Of a stretch of DNA of 61,589 nucleotides, positions 18,031 to 25,994 are shown piece after piece. How positions within the stretch are numbered: position 1 is the stretch's first letter; each line of letters begins with the position of its first letter. Below the pieces are notes generated by a model. It worked only from the letters and a program-made list of their open reading frames with translations, ran no database searches and had not been told where the DNA came from. The translations under genes were made by a program, and so were the position numbers. The DNA comes from Lachnospiraceae bacterium (lineage in GTDB: Bacteria > Bacillota > Clostridia > Lachnospirales > Lachnospiraceae): assembly GCA_021153325.1 (NCBI GenBank), contig JAGKTQ010000012.1:1-61589 (forward strand), given 5' to 3'.

Positions 18031-18059
18031 ATCATATCACGCAGCTAGGAATTTGTGAA
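18031..18059 (-). promoter_or_regulatory. Promoter of the Spo0A-like gene
   Basis: TTCACA (minus strand, 18054-18059) and TATGAT (18031-18036) are 17 bp apart, about 72 bp before the gene start. A near 0A-box (TGTCGAG on the plus strand, 17997-18003) lies about 28 bp downstream of the -10 hexamer, where a bound protein would block transcription. Autoregulation is inference. Confidence 0.5.
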
Positions 18060-18122
18060 CAATTTAGGCATCGCAAAATGGCGTTTTTCCTACATTTTAA
18101 CAGTTTGTTTACGCATTTTTCC

Positions 18123-19052
18123 TTATATTTCTTCCTTCACAATATAGATAGGACGGTTCTTTACTTCCAGGTAAGTCTTTGCCACATACTGTCCCACCAT
18201 GCCCAGGCAGAACAGCTGCACACCACTGACCATGGCAATAATACATACCAAGGACGGCCATCCTGCTACCGGATCGCCAAATAGAGCTGTACGCACAATA
18301 ATGACTAAAACAAGCAAAAATGCAAGAATACAGAACAAAATACCAATGACCGATGCAAGGGTTGCTGGAACTGTTGAAAAAGCCAAAATTCCTTCAAGAG
18401 AATATTTTAACAGCTTCCAGAAAGACCATTTTGTCTCGCCTTTTTTACGTTCTACATTCTCAAATTCAAGCCATTTTGTTTTAAATCCGACCCATCCGTA
18501 AATTCCTTTTGTAAAACGATTGTACTCTTTCATAGATAAAATCGCCTCTGCTACCTGTCTCGTCATAAGGCGGTAATCTCTTGCACCATCCACGATCTCG
18601 GTACTGGAAATCTTACGCATCAATTTGTAAAACATTCTTGCAAAGAAAGAACGGATTACCGGTTCTCCTTTTCTTGTTACTCTTCTCGTCGCAACGGAAT
18701 CATAGCCCTGATCCATATAAGAAAACATTTCCGGCAAAAGGGATGGTGGGTCCTGTAAATCCACATCCATAACTACCAGATAATCGCCTTTAGAGTTTTG
18801 TAATCCTGCATAGATACCAGCTTCTTTCCCAAAATTTCTGGAAAAAGAGATCAAACGGACTCTCTCATCCTTTTCATGCAGCTTCTTTACTTCCTCCACG
18901 GTTCTGTCTTTAGAACCATCATCAATATAGAGAATTTCTACATCTAAGTTTCTTTCTTTAAAAAACTCGTTGTTTTTCATTAATTCGTCATAAAAATCAG
19001 CTACTGATTCTTCCTCATTGTAGCAAGGCACAATAACACTCAGTAATTGCAT
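18123..19052 (-). CDS. Membrane GT2 glycosyltransferase (GtrB/bactoprenol glucosyltransferase-like)
   Basis: A protein of 309 residues: N-terminal GT2 domain ('QLLSVIVPCYNEEESV', 'LYIDDGSKDRTV', 'FSRNFGKEAGIYAGL', 'VVMDVDLQDPPSLLPEM') and two C-terminal membrane helices (about 230-255 and 265-290), with 'RRVTRKGEPVIRSFFARMFYKLM' between them in part. This is the GtrB/YfdH/CsbB layout, which charges undecaprenyl phosphate with a single sugar for transfer outside the cell. The start at 19052 has GGAGG 8 bp upstream; the longer frame to 19085 has none. A terminator lies upstream (19110-19147), so it starts a new unit. Confidence 0.88.
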   Translation of the reverse strand: MQLLSVIVPCYNEEESVADFYDELMKNNEFFKERNLDVEILYIDDGSKDRTVEEVKKLHEKDERVRLISFSRNFGKEAGIYAGLQNSKGDYLVVMDVDLQDPPSLLPEMFSYMDQGYDSVATRRVTRKGEPVIRSFFARMFYKLMRKISSTEIVDGARDYRLMTRQVAEAILSMKEYNRFTKGIYGWVGFKTKWLEFENVERKKGETKWSFWKLLKYSLEGILAFSTVPATLASVIGILFCILAFLLVLVIIVRTALFGDPVAGWPSLVCIIAMVSGVQLFCLGMVGQYVAKTYLEVKNRPIYIVKEEI

Positions 19053-19109
19053 ATATAAACCTCCATACCAACCAAATGTCGACACACTTTGCGCGTCGTC
19101 TTGTTGAAT

Positions 19110-19147
19110 AAAAAACGGCAGATTTCCTTTTCATTCAATCCGCCGTT
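19110..19147 (-). terminator. Rho-independent terminator after fcl
   Basis: AACGGCAGATT (19114-19124) and AATCCGCCGTT (19137-19147) form a GC-containing stem, read on the minus strand into TTTTTTATT. It closes the gmd-fcl unit. Confidence 0.85.
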
Positions 19148-19172
19148 CATTTCTATTACTATTGTACGATCA

Positions 19173-20114
19173 TTACATTCTTGCACTGTCTACATTTTCT
19201 TTGAACCAGTCATATGCAAGGCGCACACCTTCTTCTAAATCTACTTTATGCTGCCAGCCAAGACCGTGCAGTTTGGATACATCAGTCAGCTTTCTCGGCG
19301 TACCATCTGGCATTTCTGTATTCCAAATAATCTTACCTGTATATCCTACTACACTTTGTACTGTTTCTGCAAGTTCCTTTATTGTTACTTCTTTACCCGT
19401 TCCAATATTGACATGCTGCTCTCCACTGTAATTTTCCAATAAAAATACACATGCATCTGCCATATCATCCACATATAAAAACTCACGAAGTGGTGTTCCT
19501 GTACCCCAAAGCTCAACGCTCTCTGCATTGTTTACCTTAGCTTCATGGAATTTACGAATCATTGCAGGCATAACATGAGAACCTGACAGATCGTAATTAT
19601 CATGTGGTCCATAAAGGTTAGTAGGCATACAACTGATAAAATCATCACCATACTGGCGTTTGTAAAATTTACACATTTCCAGACCTGCAATTTTGGCAAT
19701 GGCATATGCCTCATTGGTCACTTCCAAAGGTCCTGTTAAAAGTGCATCCTCCGGTATCGGCTGTGGAGCCATCTTTGGATAAATACATGTACTACCGAGG
19801 AATAACAATTTTTTTACTTTAAAATCATGGCAGCATTTGATCACATTACACTGAATCTGCATATTTTCGTATGCAAATTCTGCTGGAGTTGTATTGTTAG
19901 CATTGATACCACCTACTTTTGCTGCTGCAAGAACTACAACATCCGGCTTTTCTGTCTCGAAAAATTCTCTGACTGCCGCCTGATTTGTCAGATCTAATTC
20001 CCTGTGTGTTCTTCCGATAATATTGGTATAGCCTTTAGACTGCAGATTTCTTACGATTGCGCTGCCTACCAGCCCTCTATGACCGGCAACATATATTTTA
20101 TCTGTCTTGTTCAT
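19173..20114 (-). CDS. fcl: GDP-L-fucose synthase
   Basis: An extended short-chain dehydrogenase of 313 residues. It has the NADP Rossmann motif 'IYVAGHRGLVGSAIVRNLQ', 'AAKVGGINANNTTPAEF', 'FLGSTCIYPKMAPQPIPE', the catalytic 'NEAYAIAKIAGLEMCKFY' (YxxxK) and 'LYGPHDNYDLSGSHVMPAMI', all of which are diagnostic for WcaG/Fcl. It epimerises and reduces GDP-4-keto-6-deoxymannose to GDP-L-fucose. The start at 20114 has TTGGAGG upstream; the gmd stop lies 18 bp before. With gmd it supplies fucose to the glycan locus, and a terminator follows directly. Confidence 0.95.
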   Translation of the reverse strand: MNKTDKIYVAGHRGLVGSAIVRNLQSKGYTNIIGRTHRELDLTNQAAVREFFETEKPDVVVLAAAKVGGINANNTTPAEFAYENMQIQCNVIKCCHDFKVKKLLFLGSTCIYPKMAPQPIPEDALLTGPLEVTNEAYAIAKIAGLEMCKFYKRQYGDDFISCMPTNLYGPHDNYDLSGSHVMPAMIRKFHEAKVNNAESVELWGTGTPLREFLYVDDMADACVFLLENYSGEQHVNIGTGKEVTIKELAETVQSVVGYTGKIIWNTEMPDGTPRKLTDVSKLHGLGWQHKVDLEEGVRLAYDWFKENVDSARM

Positions 20115-20131
20115 TTTTACCTCCAACCGCA

Positions 20132-21199
20132 TTAAGCATTTTTCTTGCGGAATTCTTCACTGCCTACGCCTACGATTTCTTTCATATCAGCATCCATCAT
20201 CATGGCAACTAATTCTTTGAATCCGTTTTCACGTTTCCATCCTAATTCTTTTTCTGCCTTTTCACAGTTACCCCAAAGGAATTCTACTTCTGCCGGACGA
20301 TAGAACTCCGGATTTACGTCAACAAGAAGTTTGCCTGTCTTGGAATCATATCCTTTTTCGTTCACTCCTGTTCCTTCCCAACGAATCTGAACACCAACTT
20401 CTTTAAAAGCAGCTTCTACAAATTCACGAACTGTATGTGTCTCATTCGTAGCAAGAACGTAATCGTCTGGTTTTTCCTGCTGAAGCATTAACCACATACC
20501 TTTTACATAGTCACCAGCAAATCCCCAGTCTCTCTTTGCATTCATATTTCCAAGTGAAAGTTTTTCCTGTTTTCCTGCCATAATGTTTGCAATAGCAAGT
20601 GTTATTTTTCTTGTTACGAAGTTTTCACCTCTTCTTGGTGACTCATGGTTGAACAAAATACCATTACATGCGAACATATTATAAGATTCACGGTAGTTTA
20701 CTGTAATCCAGTAAGAATATAATTTTGCAACACCATATGGGCTCTTTGGATAAAATGGTGTTTTTTCGCTCTGTGGAGCAGTTTCAGGAAGTCCACCAAA
20801 TAATTCAGAAGTAGATGCCTGATAGAAACGGCATGGTCCACCATTAACACGGATTGCTTCCAACAATTTTAATGTACTGATACCGGTTGCATCTGCTGTA
20901 TACTCCGGTACATCAAAAGAAATTCCAACATGTGACTGTGCAGCAAGGTTATAAACCTCTGTCGGTTTAATCTCTGCGATCAAACGCATCAGATTGCTGG
21001 AGTCTGTTGTATCTGCATAATGCATAAAGAATTTTACGTTATTATAAGAAGAATTGAGAATATGATCAATACGGGATGTATTAGATACACTATGACGTCT
21101 GTTTAATCCATGTACTTCATATCCTTTTTCCAATAAAAACTCTGCCAAGTAAGATCCATCCTGTCCTGTTATACCTGTAATTAATGCTACGTTTCTCAT
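20132..21199 (-). CDS. gmd: GDP-mannose 4,6-dehydratase
   Basis: A 355-residue enzyme of the usual length. It shows 'ALITGITGQDGSYLAEFLLE', 'YNLAAQSHVGISFDVPEYTA', 'FYQASTSELFGG' and 'PFYPKSPYGVAKLYSYWIT' with the catalytic Tyr/Lys, then 'NHESPRRGENFVTRKI', the GDP-mannose binding stretch. The loop after the first strand reads 'RRHSVSNTSRIDHI', slightly different from the common 'RSSSFNTxRID' form. It makes GDP-4-keto-6-deoxy-D-mannose for fcl. An AraC-type regulator is transcribed divergently from the same 137-bp gap, and could control it. Confidence 0.95.
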   Translation of the reverse strand: MRNVALITGITGQDGSYLAEFLLEKGYEVHGLNRRHSVSNTSRIDHILNSSYNNVKFFMHYADTTDSSNLMRLIAEIKPTEVYNLAAQSHVGISFDVPEYTADATGISTLKLLEAIRVNGGPCRFYQASTSELFGGLPETAPQSEKTPFYPKSPYGVAKLYSYWITVNYRESYNMFACNGILFNHESPRRGENFVTRKITLAIANIMAGKQEKLSLGNMNAKRDWGFAGDYVKGMWLMLQQEKPDDYVLATNETHTVREFVEAAFKEVGVQIRWEGTGVNEKGYDSKTGKLLVDVNPEFYRPAEVEFLWGNCEKAEKELGWKRENGFKELVAMMMDADMKEIVGVGSEEFRKKNA

Positions 21200-21243
21200 T
21201 CTTTTCTCCTTTTATTATAAAATTATTTTTCTCTTTTTTTGCT

Positions 21244-21273
21244 ATGACAAATGGTAGTATACTATTGTATAAT
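21244..21273 (+). promoter_or_regulatory. Promoter and dyad in the gmd/AraC divergent region
   Basis: On the plus strand ATGACA (21244-21249) and a perfect TATAAT (21268-21273) are 18 bp apart, about 63 bp before the AraC-type gene. An imperfect dyad (AGTAT at 21256-21260 against ATACT at 21271-21275) spans the -10, a possible operator for the regulator itself. Confidence 0.5.
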
Positions 21274-21335
21274 ACTGTTAACAATCAAAAATCTTGCCCG
21301 TTTATGGTAAAATATTGCTATCATCAGGAGGCTTT

Positions 21336-22178
21336 ATGGCAACAACAAAATCTTCATCCAATCGAATTCTTGCAACCCCCTCATCCAACGCGCGTAAAAA
21401 TTATCTTTATGTGCAGGAGGTAGGTACTTTGCACAGCGTAGAACCACATATCAGTAAACGTCAGAATTTAAATTCTTTTTTGTTTATCGTAGTAATAAGT
21501 GGCAGTGGAACAGTCACACTGGATGGACAATGTTTTCCTGTTGATGCCGGAAACTGTATTTGGATAGATTGCAGCCATTCCTATTCCCATGAAAGCAGTG
21601 CCGACGACCCATGGACTTTAATGTGGGTGCATTTTTATGGCAATTCTGCTTCCGCCTTTTACAACACTTATATGGAACAGGACAATCCTTTCCTTTTTAT
21701 GCCTCCTTCTATTGTACCTTTTACAGAGGCACTTCATACCCTTTATCAGGCGCATGAAACGAAAAATCCTTTATCCGAACTGATTTCTCATAAATGTCTG
21801 ACAGATATTATTCTTCTTTGTTTCACAGAAAGCAGCCGAAAAAACGAAACCGCTGCCACGATTCATGAAAAATTGCAGCTTGTACGAAACTATATCGAAG
21901 AGCATTGTATGGAAAAAATCAATTTAGATGACCTTGCCGATACTTTTTATATAAGCAAATACCATCTTTCCCGGGAATACAAAAAAACTTTCGGTATTAC
22001 ATTAGGAAATGATCTGACAGCAAAACGAATCTCTCATGCAAAATCCTTATTAAGATTCACCTCTGATTCCGTAGAGCAGATTGCTGCCAGCTGTGGTTTC
22101 CAAAACGCCGGCTATTTCACAAAAGTATTCCGCAAAGCCGAAAATATGACACCACTCGAATATCGTAAGAAGTGGTAG
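21336..22178 (+). CDS. AraC-family transcriptional regulator
   Basis: The only clear plus-strand gene, 280 residues. The N-terminal half is a cupin-like sensing domain ('FIVVISGSGTVTLDGQCFPV', 'NCIWIDCSHSYSH'). The last 100 residues hold two helix-turn-helix units of the AraC type: 'LDDLADTFYISKYHLSREYK', then 'VEQIAASCGFQNAGYFTKVF' and the closing 'MTPLEYRKKW'. The start at 21336 is chosen for AGGAGG 5 bp upstream. It is divergent to gmd, so it may sense a sugar and control fucose synthesis or a distant carbohydrate operon; the ligand is not known. Confidence 0.9.
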   Translation: MATTKSSSNRILATPSSNARKNYLYVQEVGTLHSVEPHISKRQNLNSFLFIVVISGSGTVTLDGQCFPVDAGNCIWIDCSHSYSHESSADDPWTLMWVHFYGNSASAFYNTYMEQDNPFLFMPPSIVPFTEALHTLYQAHETKNPLSELISHKCLTDIILLCFTESSRKNETAATIHEKLQLVRNYIEEHCMEKINLDDLADTFYISKYHLSREYKKTFGITLGNDLTAKRISHAKSLLRFTSDSVEQIAASCGFQNAGYFTKVFRKAENMTPLEYRKKW

Positions 22179-22188
22179 GTAATTGTCC

Positions 22189-22467
22189 TTATTGCGCTGT
22201 CCCATTTTGATTTTGTGGCAGCAACTGGTTTTCTTCCAACATACGTTTTGCTTCTTTTTTATTTATGTACTGGCCATAGTTGCATACCGGACATCCCAAA
22301 AAGTATTTCGTTCCAATTGGAAAAATCGGAATCCAAAATAAAGTAAACCACTGACGTTGTCTTATCAGTTTGTAATTTGATACGTTGTTGCATCGACCAC
22401 ATTGAAACGCTTGATTAAAATAACCAAGCGTTTTATTCATCATACGTGTTCCCCAAATAATAAACAT
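22189..22467 (-). CDS. Small zinc-ribbon protein
   Basis: A 92-residue protein with two CxxC pairs, 'FQCGRCNN' (about 22-29) and 'LGCPVCNYGQ' (about 58-66), separated by a hydrophobic 'WFTLFWIPIFPIGTKYF' stretch. This is the layout of the zinc-ribbon_15 family of small Firmicutes proteins. A GAGAGGGG ribosome site precedes the ATG. It ends 10 bp from the convergent AraC-type gene and follows leuA by 22 bp, so it is probably cotranscribed with leuA. Function unknown. Confidence 0.75.
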   Translation of the reverse strand: MFIIWGTRMMNKTLGYFNQAFQCGRCNNVSNYKLIRQRQWFTLFWIPIFPIGTKYFLGCPVCNYGQYINKKEAKRMLEENQLLPQNQNGTAQ

Positions 22468-22489
22468 GTTTTTCCCCTCTCTTATATCC

Positions 22490-24166
22490 TTACTGCCCTA
22501 ATCCTAAACGGTTGATTGCTGAGAAAATCGCTCTTACAGAAGCTCTTGTGATATTGGAGCTTACGCCAACACCATAGGTTACACTTCCTGTATTTACATC
22601 TAACAAATGAATGTATGCAGCCGCCTGAGAATTAGAACCACTCTGCAATGCATGCTCTTCATAATCCAGAATCTTGATATCTACATTTAATTCTTCTGCA
22701 AGACCACGTTTTACTGCGTCAATCGGTCCATTACCAATAGCTTCGAAGCTCTTTTCCACACCATTGTTTGTATAAACAACTGTCACTTTTGTATCAAATT
22801 CAGATTTTGTTTCTCCACTCAAGTCATCTACTTTCAGTCTTCTGAAATGAATTGGCTCTTTCTTATCCAAGTATTCCTGTCTGAAGCTTTCCATGATCTG
22901 ATCCGGTGAAACTTCACCCTGTTTTTCTGATATACTCTGAATAACATTGGCAAACTCTTTGTGCATTGCCTTTGGCAGTTTGAATCCAAAGTAAGTATCC
23001 ATAACAAAGGCAACTCCACCCTTACCAGACTGGGAATTAATACGAACGATCGGTTCATATTCTCTTCCAATATCCGACGGATCAATTGGAAGATAAGGTA
23101 CCTGCCAGATTTCGCTGTTACGCTCTTTCATTGCCTTGACACCTTTATTAATAGCATCCTGATGAGAGCCTGAAAAAGCAGTGAATACCAGTTTTCCTGC
23201 ATATGGATGTCTTGGATGGATTGGAATCTTACAGCATCTTTCGTAAATTTCAATGATATCATTTACATGTTCAATATTTAATTCCGGATTGATTCCCTGA
23301 GAGAACATATTGTAGGCAATATTGAGTACATCCACATTACCGGTACGTTCTCCATTACCAAACAATGTACCTTCCACTCTGTCTGCGCCGGCAAGCATAG
23401 CCAATTCCGCACTGGCAACGCCGGTTCCACGGTCATTGTGAGGATGCACACTTAAAATAATAGATTCTCTGTTTTTAAAATGTTTGTTCATCCATTCAAT
23501 CTGGTCTGCATAAACATTTGGAGTTGTCATTTCTACTGTAGAAGGAAGATTAATGATAATCGGCTCTTCTTTTGTAGCACCCCATGTTTCCTGTACTGCC
23601 GTACAAATTTCTAATGCATAATCTAACTCTGTTCCGGTAAAGCTTTCCGGTGAATATTCCAAAATGATCTTTCCCGGGAATTTTGCAGCACGTTCTTTTA
23701 CCATCTGTGTTCCTTTTACTGCAATTTCCGTAATCTGTTCTTTTTCCATTCCAAAAACAACATCACGCTGTAAAGTGGAAGTAGAATTATAAATATGTAC
23801 GATTGCCTGTTTACAACCTTCAATTGCCTCAAATGTACGATCGATCAATTCTTCTCTACACTGTGTTAAAACCTGTACCCTTACATCATCCGGAATCATT
23901 TTTCTGTCTACAAGCTGACGCAGAAAATCAAATTCGATCTGACTTGCAGCCGGAAATCCAATTTCGATTTCCTTAAATCCAAGCTGGATCAAAAACTGGA
24001 ACATTTCAATCTTTTCTTCTACAACCATAGGATCGATCAATGCCTGATTTCCATCTCTTAAGTCAACACTACACCAAATCGGAGCCTTTTCAATTTCTTT
24101 GTTCGGCCATTCTCTTTCCGGGTAATCTACTATCGGATTACGTTTGTATCTGCTATAATTCAACAT
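22490..24166 (-). CDS. leuA: 2-isopropylmalate synthase (LeuA2 type)
   Basis: A 558-residue enzyme that condenses acetyl-CoA with 2-oxoisovalerate, the first step of leucine synthesis. The catalytic domain has 'CSVDLRDGNQALIDPM', 'HIYNSTSTLQRDVVF' and the metal-binding 'SVHPHNDRGTGVASAELA'. The C-terminal regulatory domain ends 'ASVRAIFSAINRLGLGQ'. This is the longer LeuA2 form. The start at 24166 has GGAGG 8 bp upstream. It follows the HPr-like gene but a terminator (24210-24240) separates them, so leuA either has its own weak promoter or depends on read-through. No other leucine or valine genes are in the window. Confidence 0.94.
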   Translation of the reverse strand: MLNYSRYKRNPIVDYPEREWPNKEIEKAPIWCSVDLRDGNQALIDPMVVEEKIEMFQFLIQLGFKEIEIGFPAASQIEFDFLRQLVDRKMIPDDVRVQVLTQCREELIDRTFEAIEGCKQAIVHIYNSTSTLQRDVVFGMEKEQITEIAVKGTQMVKERAAKFPGKIILEYSPESFTGTELDYALEICTAVQETWGATKEEPIIINLPSTVEMTTPNVYADQIEWMNKHFKNRESIILSVHPHNDRGTGVASAELAMLAGADRVEGTLFGNGERTGNVDVLNIAYNMFSQGINPELNIEHVNDIIEIYERCCKIPIHPRHPYAGKLVFTAFSGSHQDAINKGVKAMKERNSEIWQVPYLPIDPSDIGREYEPIVRINSQSGKGGVAFVMDTYFGFKLPKAMHKEFANVIQSISEKQGEVSPDQIMESFRQEYLDKKEPIHFRRLKVDDLSGETKSEFDTKVTVVYTNNGVEKSFEAIGNGPIDAVKRGLAEELNVDIKILDYEEHALQSGSNSQAAAYIHLLDVNTGSVTYGVGVSSNITRASVRAIFSAINRLGLGQ

Positions 24167-24209
24167 AATTTTTCCTCCAAATCTCTGCTGCTCACCCAGC
24201 ACTTTTATT

Positions 24210-24240
24210 ATAAAAAAAACCCATGTAATACACATGGGTT
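24210..24240 (-). terminator. Rho-independent terminator between the HPr-like gene and leuA
   Basis: AACCCATGT (24218-24226) and ACATGGGTT (24232-24240) form a 9-bp stem with a 5-base loop. On the minus strand it runs into TTTTTTTATAA. Confidence 0.9.
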
Positions 24241-24256
24241 CGATTGCACATGATAA

Positions 24257-24520
24257 TTATTCGCCAAGACCGCTTTCAATCGCATCTACGAGGGTTTTCA
24301 ATGCTTCCTCCTCGTCCTCGCCTTCGCAAACAAATTCGACTTCGTCGCCGCATTTTACGCACGCGCCAAGTACGCTTAGCACACTTTTCGCATTCGCTGT
24401 ATTATCTCTAAATGTAAATGTTATTAATGATTTAAATTTCATTGCCTCTTTGCATAGGATACCTGCAGGTCTTAGGTGTAGTCCTGTAGGGTTCTTAATA
24501 ACTACCTTCTGGCTTACCAT
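24257..24520 (-). CDS. ptsH: HPr-family phosphocarrier protein
   Basis: An 87-residue protein matching HPr from end to end. 'NPTGLHLRPAGILC' carries the phosphohistidine (position 15, with the usual Arg two later), and 'NAKSVLSVLGACVKCGDEV' carries the regulatory serine position (Ser46 region) with the variant 'KSVLSVLG' for 'KSIMGVMSLG'. It passes phosphate from enzyme I to sugar-specific PTS enzymes and in Firmicutes serves carbon catabolite control as HPr(Ser-P). GGAGG precedes the ATG. It has its own promoter (24598-24626) and terminator, so it is a single-gene unit. No enzyme I gene is adjacent, so a Crh-like paralogue remains possible, though the His is present. Confidence 0.85.
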   Translation of the reverse strand: MVSQKVVIKNPTGLHLRPAGILCKEAMKFKSLITFTFRDNTANAKSVLSVLGACVKCGDEVEFVCEGEDEEEALKTLVDAIESGLGE

Positions 24521-24597
24521 AACGCTTCCTCCAAATTTATATATTCTCGTAATTGTATCTCGCTATCCGCCCAATTTACCTTCTAACTCTTGAATTC

Positions 24598-24626
24598 AGT
24601 ATATCATTTTTTCACATTTTCTACAA
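24598..24626 (-). promoter_or_regulatory. Promoter of the HPr-like gene
   Basis: TTGTAG (minus strand, 24621-24626) and TATACT (24598-24603) are 17 bp apart, about 78 bp before the ATG. Confidence 0.7.
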
Positions 24627-24639
24627 GACGAAGAAATGG

Positions 24640-25989
24640 TTACAGCATACAATTCTGTATCAACTCTGCAAGTTTTTTTGCTTCCGTTTCAATCAGCTTC
24701 TGATCTTTTCCCTCAATCATTACACGTACCAAAGGCTCTGTACCTGATGGTCTGATAAGAACTCTTCCTTCTCCTGCAAACTGTTTTTCCAAAGATGCGA
24801 TTGCTTCTGCAATTTCTGGATAATCCATATAATTTTCTTTTTTATGATTCGGAACTTTTGCATTAACAAGTGCCTGTGGGAGCACCTCCATAACCTCTTT
24901 TAACTCTGATAAAGGTTTCTTAGTTTCTACCATAACCTGTAACAAATGCAATGCGCTTAAAAGTCCATCTCCAGTCGTATTTTCATCTAAGAAAATAACG
25001 TGTCCTGACTGTTCTCCACCTAGACTCGCTCCGATCTCACGCATTCTTTCCAATACATATCGATCGCCAACTTTTGTCTGTTCCATATGAATCTGATTTT
25101 TCTCTGCCATGAGGAAAAATCCTAAATTACTCATGACGGTAGCAACAATTGTATCATTCTTTAATTTACCCTGCTGCTTCATGTGATTTCCAACGATCGC
25201 CATGATCTGATCACCATCTACGACCTCACCATTTTCATCAACAGCAAGAAGTCTGTCAGCGTCACCATCAAAAGCAAGACCTACCTTTGCTTTTTCAAAT
25301 ACTACTCTTGCCATCAGCTCTTCCATATGTGTAGAGCCACAGTTTGCATTAATATTTGTTCCATCCGGATTATTATGAATGGCTACTACTTCTGCACCAA
25401 GCTCTTTTAATGCTTCTACAGAAGTATAATGAGAAGCTCCTTCTGCACAGTCCACAACAATCTTCATACCACTCAAATCCACATTTACTGCACGGATAGC
25501 ATGGTTAATATATTCTTCTCTTGCATCAGTTCTGTATTTGATCTTTCCAACACTGGAACCAACCGGGAATTTAATATCTCGCATTCCGGATTTGATCAAT
25601 GCTTCAATTTCATCTTCTAAAGAATCCGGAAGTTTATAACCGTTTCCATCAAAAAATTTAATTCCATTAAACTCTACCGGATTGTGGGATGCAGAAATTA
25701 CAACACCTGCATCTACTTTATATTTGCGTGTAAGATAAGCAACTGCCGGTGTTGGAACTACGCCAACATAAACTACATTTGCTCCTACGGAACATGCCCC
25801 AGCCATAAGTGCATTGGCAAGCATATCTCCTGAAATACGCGTATCACATCCTACCATAATTGTTGGTTTATGCTCATTTTCCTTTGAAAGCACATATGCT
25901 CCTGCCTGACCGAGCTGCATCGCTAATGTTGGTGTAAGTTCATCATTTGCTACTCCTCTTACTCCGTCTGTACCAAACAATCTAGCCAT
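24640..25989 (-). CDS. glmM: Phosphoglucosamine mutase
   Basis: A 449-residue enzyme of usual length. It has 'LFGTDGVRGVAN' at the start, the phosphoserine loop 'GVVISASHNPVEFNGIKFF' (about residue 100), the metal loop 'LAFDGDADRLLAVDENG' and the phosphate-binding 'IRPSGTEPLVRVMIEG'. It converts glucosamine-6-phosphate to the 1-phosphate for UDP-GlcNAc and cell wall synthesis. It directly follows cdaR (5-bp gap) in the cdaA-cdaR-glmM arrangement conserved in Firmicutes; GlmM is known to bind and restrain CdaA in relatives. Confidence 0.96.
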   Translation of the reverse strand: MARLFGTDGVRGVANDELTPTLAMQLGQAGAYVLSKENEHKPTIMVGCDTRISGDMLANALMAGACSVGANVVYVGVVPTPAVAYLTRKYKVDAGVVISASHNPVEFNGIKFFDGNGYKLPDSLEDEIEALIKSGMRDIKFPVGSSVGKIKYRTDAREEYINHAIRAVNVDLSGMKIVVDCAEGASHYTSVEALKELGAEVVAIHNNPDGTNINANCGSTHMEELMARVVFEKAKVGLAFDGDADRLLAVDENGEVVDGDQIMAIVGNHMKQQGKLKNDTIVATVMSNLGFFLMAEKNQIHMEQTKVGDRYVLERMREIGASLGGEQSGHVIFLDENTTGDGLLSALHLLQVMVETKKPLSELKEVMEVLPQALVNAKVPNHKKENYMDYPEIAEAIASLEKQFAGEGRVLIRPSGTEPLVRVMIEGKDQKLIETEAKKLAELIQNCML

Positions 25990-25994
25990 TTTGT

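Noticed and set aside
19077..19084. TGTCGACA as a Spo0A box before the GtrB-like gene
   Set aside because: It matches the consensus in 6 of 7 bases, but a palindromic SalI-type 8-mer can occur by chance; kept only as a side note to the Spo0A-like finding.
24181..24240. T-box or leucine leader before leuA
   Set aside because: Only a simple terminator hairpin is present; there is no T-box motif, specifier loop or leucine-rich leader peptide.
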